A stretch of 32,627 nt of DNA from Bacteroidota bacterium (lineage in GTDB: Bacteria; Bacteroidota; Bacteroidia; Chitinophagales; Chitinophagaceae): positions 1-32,627 of the forward strand of contig JAFDXH010000126.1 in the NCBI GenBank assembly GCA_018268075.1, in the 5' to 3' direction. How positions within the stretch are numbered: the stretch's first letter is position 1; the number at the start of each line of letters is the position of its first letter. The translations under genes were made by a program, and so were the position numbers. The notes beneath the pieces were generated by a model. The model did no database searches and was not told where the DNA came from. It saw nothing but the letters and a program-made list of their open reading frames with translations. Positions 31,441 to 32,627 of this stretch are shown piece after piece.

Positions 31441-31981
31441 AACAGTATTTTTTTTAAATCTGACATCTATTTTACTACTGATAAAACGCCCTATGTAATA
31501 AAGTATTTCTCTGGCGAAATTGGCGGGCTGTTTAAGTTTGCCGTCTATTGCTTCTTTTCTGAATTCTGCATCATTAATTTTACCTATGATTCCTTAAATA
31601 TTTTCTTGAATCCTAAAAATAAACCCGGTATTAAGAATTGATTACAAACTACCTTAGTTAGAAATATCTTGAAATTGTGAAGCTTATTTCTAAAGGACTA
31701 CTAATTGTCTTATTATAAAACCCCTTTATGCCATGAAATGCTACTGATTACTTAGAAAAAGCAAGGTTAAAAAATGTATTTTTTGGCAACATTAGAGTGC
31801 AGCTATTTTTTAAAACTACCATAAAAAGGAATAATGAAATTCTATAGCATTTTTTTTGAATTTTCTACCACAAAACTGATGTATTCTCTGAATTAAAATT
31901 TTGCTATAAAATAATAAGTTTGGTGTTATTGTAATGTTATTAATTTTTCTATATTTGCCTTCCAAAACCAAAAAACAGCAA
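31441..31981. other. Intergenic region ahead of the SusC-like gene
   Basis: About 540 AT-rich bases. Near the 3' end lies the SusC promoter (31929-31957). On the minus strand, 31435-31593 is a stop-free frame of 52 codons lacking any start codon; I could not place it in a family (see findings). The middle part shows no gene. Confidence 0.45.
31929..31957 (+). promoter_or_regulatory. Promoter of the SusC-like gene
   Basis: TTG (31929-31931) and TATATTTG (31950-31957) with an 18-nt spacer match TTG-N17-23-TAnnTTTG. The ATG at 31982 is 24 nt downstream. Confidence 0.6.
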
Positions 31982-32627
31982 ATGAGAAAATTAATTTCAA
32001 CCTTTATGGTTGCTATGGCACTTGTGCTATCTGCAACCGCACAAAACAAAACCGTAAATGGGCGGGTGACTGATGAAAAAGGCAACCCCCTTTCAGGTGT
32101 ATCTGTAGTACCACTCAATAGTAAAGTGGGTACTCAAACTGATAAGAGCGGCTATTATCAAATTAGCCTTCCTGCTTCAGTTTCCATCCTTAGATTTTCT
32201 TACGTAGATTTTAAACCTGAGGAAAAAAAGATTACCTCGCCAAATTTAAATGTTATCCTTTCTGCTTCAAACAATCACTTAGAAGAAGTAATTGTAGTTG
32301 CTTACGGCACCGTAAAGAAGGGAGATTACACAGGATCTTCTGCACAAATTGATGCAAAAGATATTGAAAAAAGGCCATTAAGTAATGCGTTAAATGCAAT
32401 TGTTGGTTCAGCACCCGGCATCCAAACCACCTCTTCAAGTGGGCAGCCTGGCTCAGCACCTAATATAAGGCTGCGCGGTTATGGATCATATTCTGCAAGC
32501 TCTTCACCACTTTATGTAGTGGATGGCACTGTTTACGATCTTGGTATTTCAAGCATCAATCCTGATGATATTGAAACCATTTCTACTTTAAAGGACGCCT
32601 CTACTACAGCTTTATATGGATCACGGG
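31982..32627 (+). CDS. SusC/RagA-family TonB-linked outer-membrane protein (3' end outside window)
   Basis: The first 215 residues are present and the gene runs off the edge. A signal peptide (RKLISTFMVAMALVLSATAQ) is followed by a carboxypeptidase-regulatory-like domain (TVNGRVTDEKGNPLSGVSVV to about residue 100). Then LEEVIVVAYGTVKKGDYTGS and the plug domain start (RPLSNALNAIVGSAPGIQ, IRLRGYGS, PLYVVDG, ALYGSR) are present, diagnostic of SusC/RagA. It imports glycans or peptides together with a SusD-like lipoprotein, expected just downstream. Full length is usually ~1000 aa. Confidence 0.96.
   Translation, partial: MRKLISTFMVAMALVLSATAQNKTVNGRVTDEKGNPLSGVSVVPLNSKVGTQTDKSGYYQISLPASVSILRFSYVDFKPEEKKITSPNLNVILSASNNHLEEVIVVAYGTVKKGDYTGSSAQIDAKDIEKRPLSNALNAIVGSAPGIQTTSSSGQPGSAPNIRLRGYGSYSASSSPLYVVDGTVYDLGISSINPDDIETISTLKDASTTALYGSR

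Overview
The window looks like a piece of a chromosome from a member of the Bacteroidota, most likely Chitinophagaceae or a near relative. The reasons are: AT-rich DNA with almost no Shine-Dalgarno sequences; promoter-like sites of the TTG/TAnnTTTG type known from Flavobacterium and Bacteroides; a very large secreted protein with a type IX secretion (T9SS) sorting tail; a SusC/RagA TonB-dependent receptor; and several Bacteroidota-typical families (DUF4230, DUF4142, DUF6132). No rRNA, CRISPR array or complete insertion sequence was seen.

Layout. 1-3497: the 3' end of a cation P-type ATPase, a Crp/Fnr-type regulator, then a tight six-gene run (YgaP-like membrane protein, OsmC, DUF6132, two single-domain rhodaneses, a small membrane protein) that reads as a sulfane-sulfur/redox module. 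3549-5760: a TrhA/hemolysin III membrane protein, a DUF488 protein and an exported L,D-transpeptidase-like protein. 5870-8621: a Gfo/Idh/MocA oxidoreductase coupled by a 1-nt overlap to a polyprenyl-phosphate sugar transferase, plus a small membrane protein. 8754-8884: an isolated GC-rich inverted-repeat element. 8928-12762: an M1 metallopeptidase fused to what looks like an outer-membrane beta-barrel, then an acyltransferase-like protein. 12769-16881: ispD, two tandem DUF4230 proteins, an isoaspartyl peptidase and the heptose-7-phosphate kinase rfaE1. 16890-21028: an APC permease, an OmpH/Skp-like protein, a DUF4142 lipoprotein overlapping a cupredoxin lipoprotein, and an ECF-like sigma factor. 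21148-26646: a THUMP RNA methyltransferase, an orphan 105-aa protein and a 1217-aa T9SS cargo with five cysteine-rich tandem repeats. 26882-28490: gmd, a tRNA(CAU), a start-less GIY-YIG nuclease reading frame directly behind the tRNA, and a degenerate tRNA-like stretch behind that. 28552-32627: an aminotransferase, an NRAMP-like transporter with altered metal-site motifs, and the start of a SusC-like receptor cut by the window edge.

How the genes fit together. Several serve the cell envelope: sugar transferase and gmd (exopolysaccharide or O-antigen sugars), rfaE1 (LPS core heptose), L,D-transpeptidase (peptidoglycan), OmpH/Skp (outer-membrane protein folding), the peptidase-barrel fusion and SusC. 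The most unusual locus is the tRNA / GIY-YIG / tRNA-like arrangement at 28043-28490: the nuclease frame has near-complete family motifs, no usable start codon, and sits between an intact tRNA and a partial tRNA-like copy. This looks like the remains of a small nuclease element living at tRNA genes.
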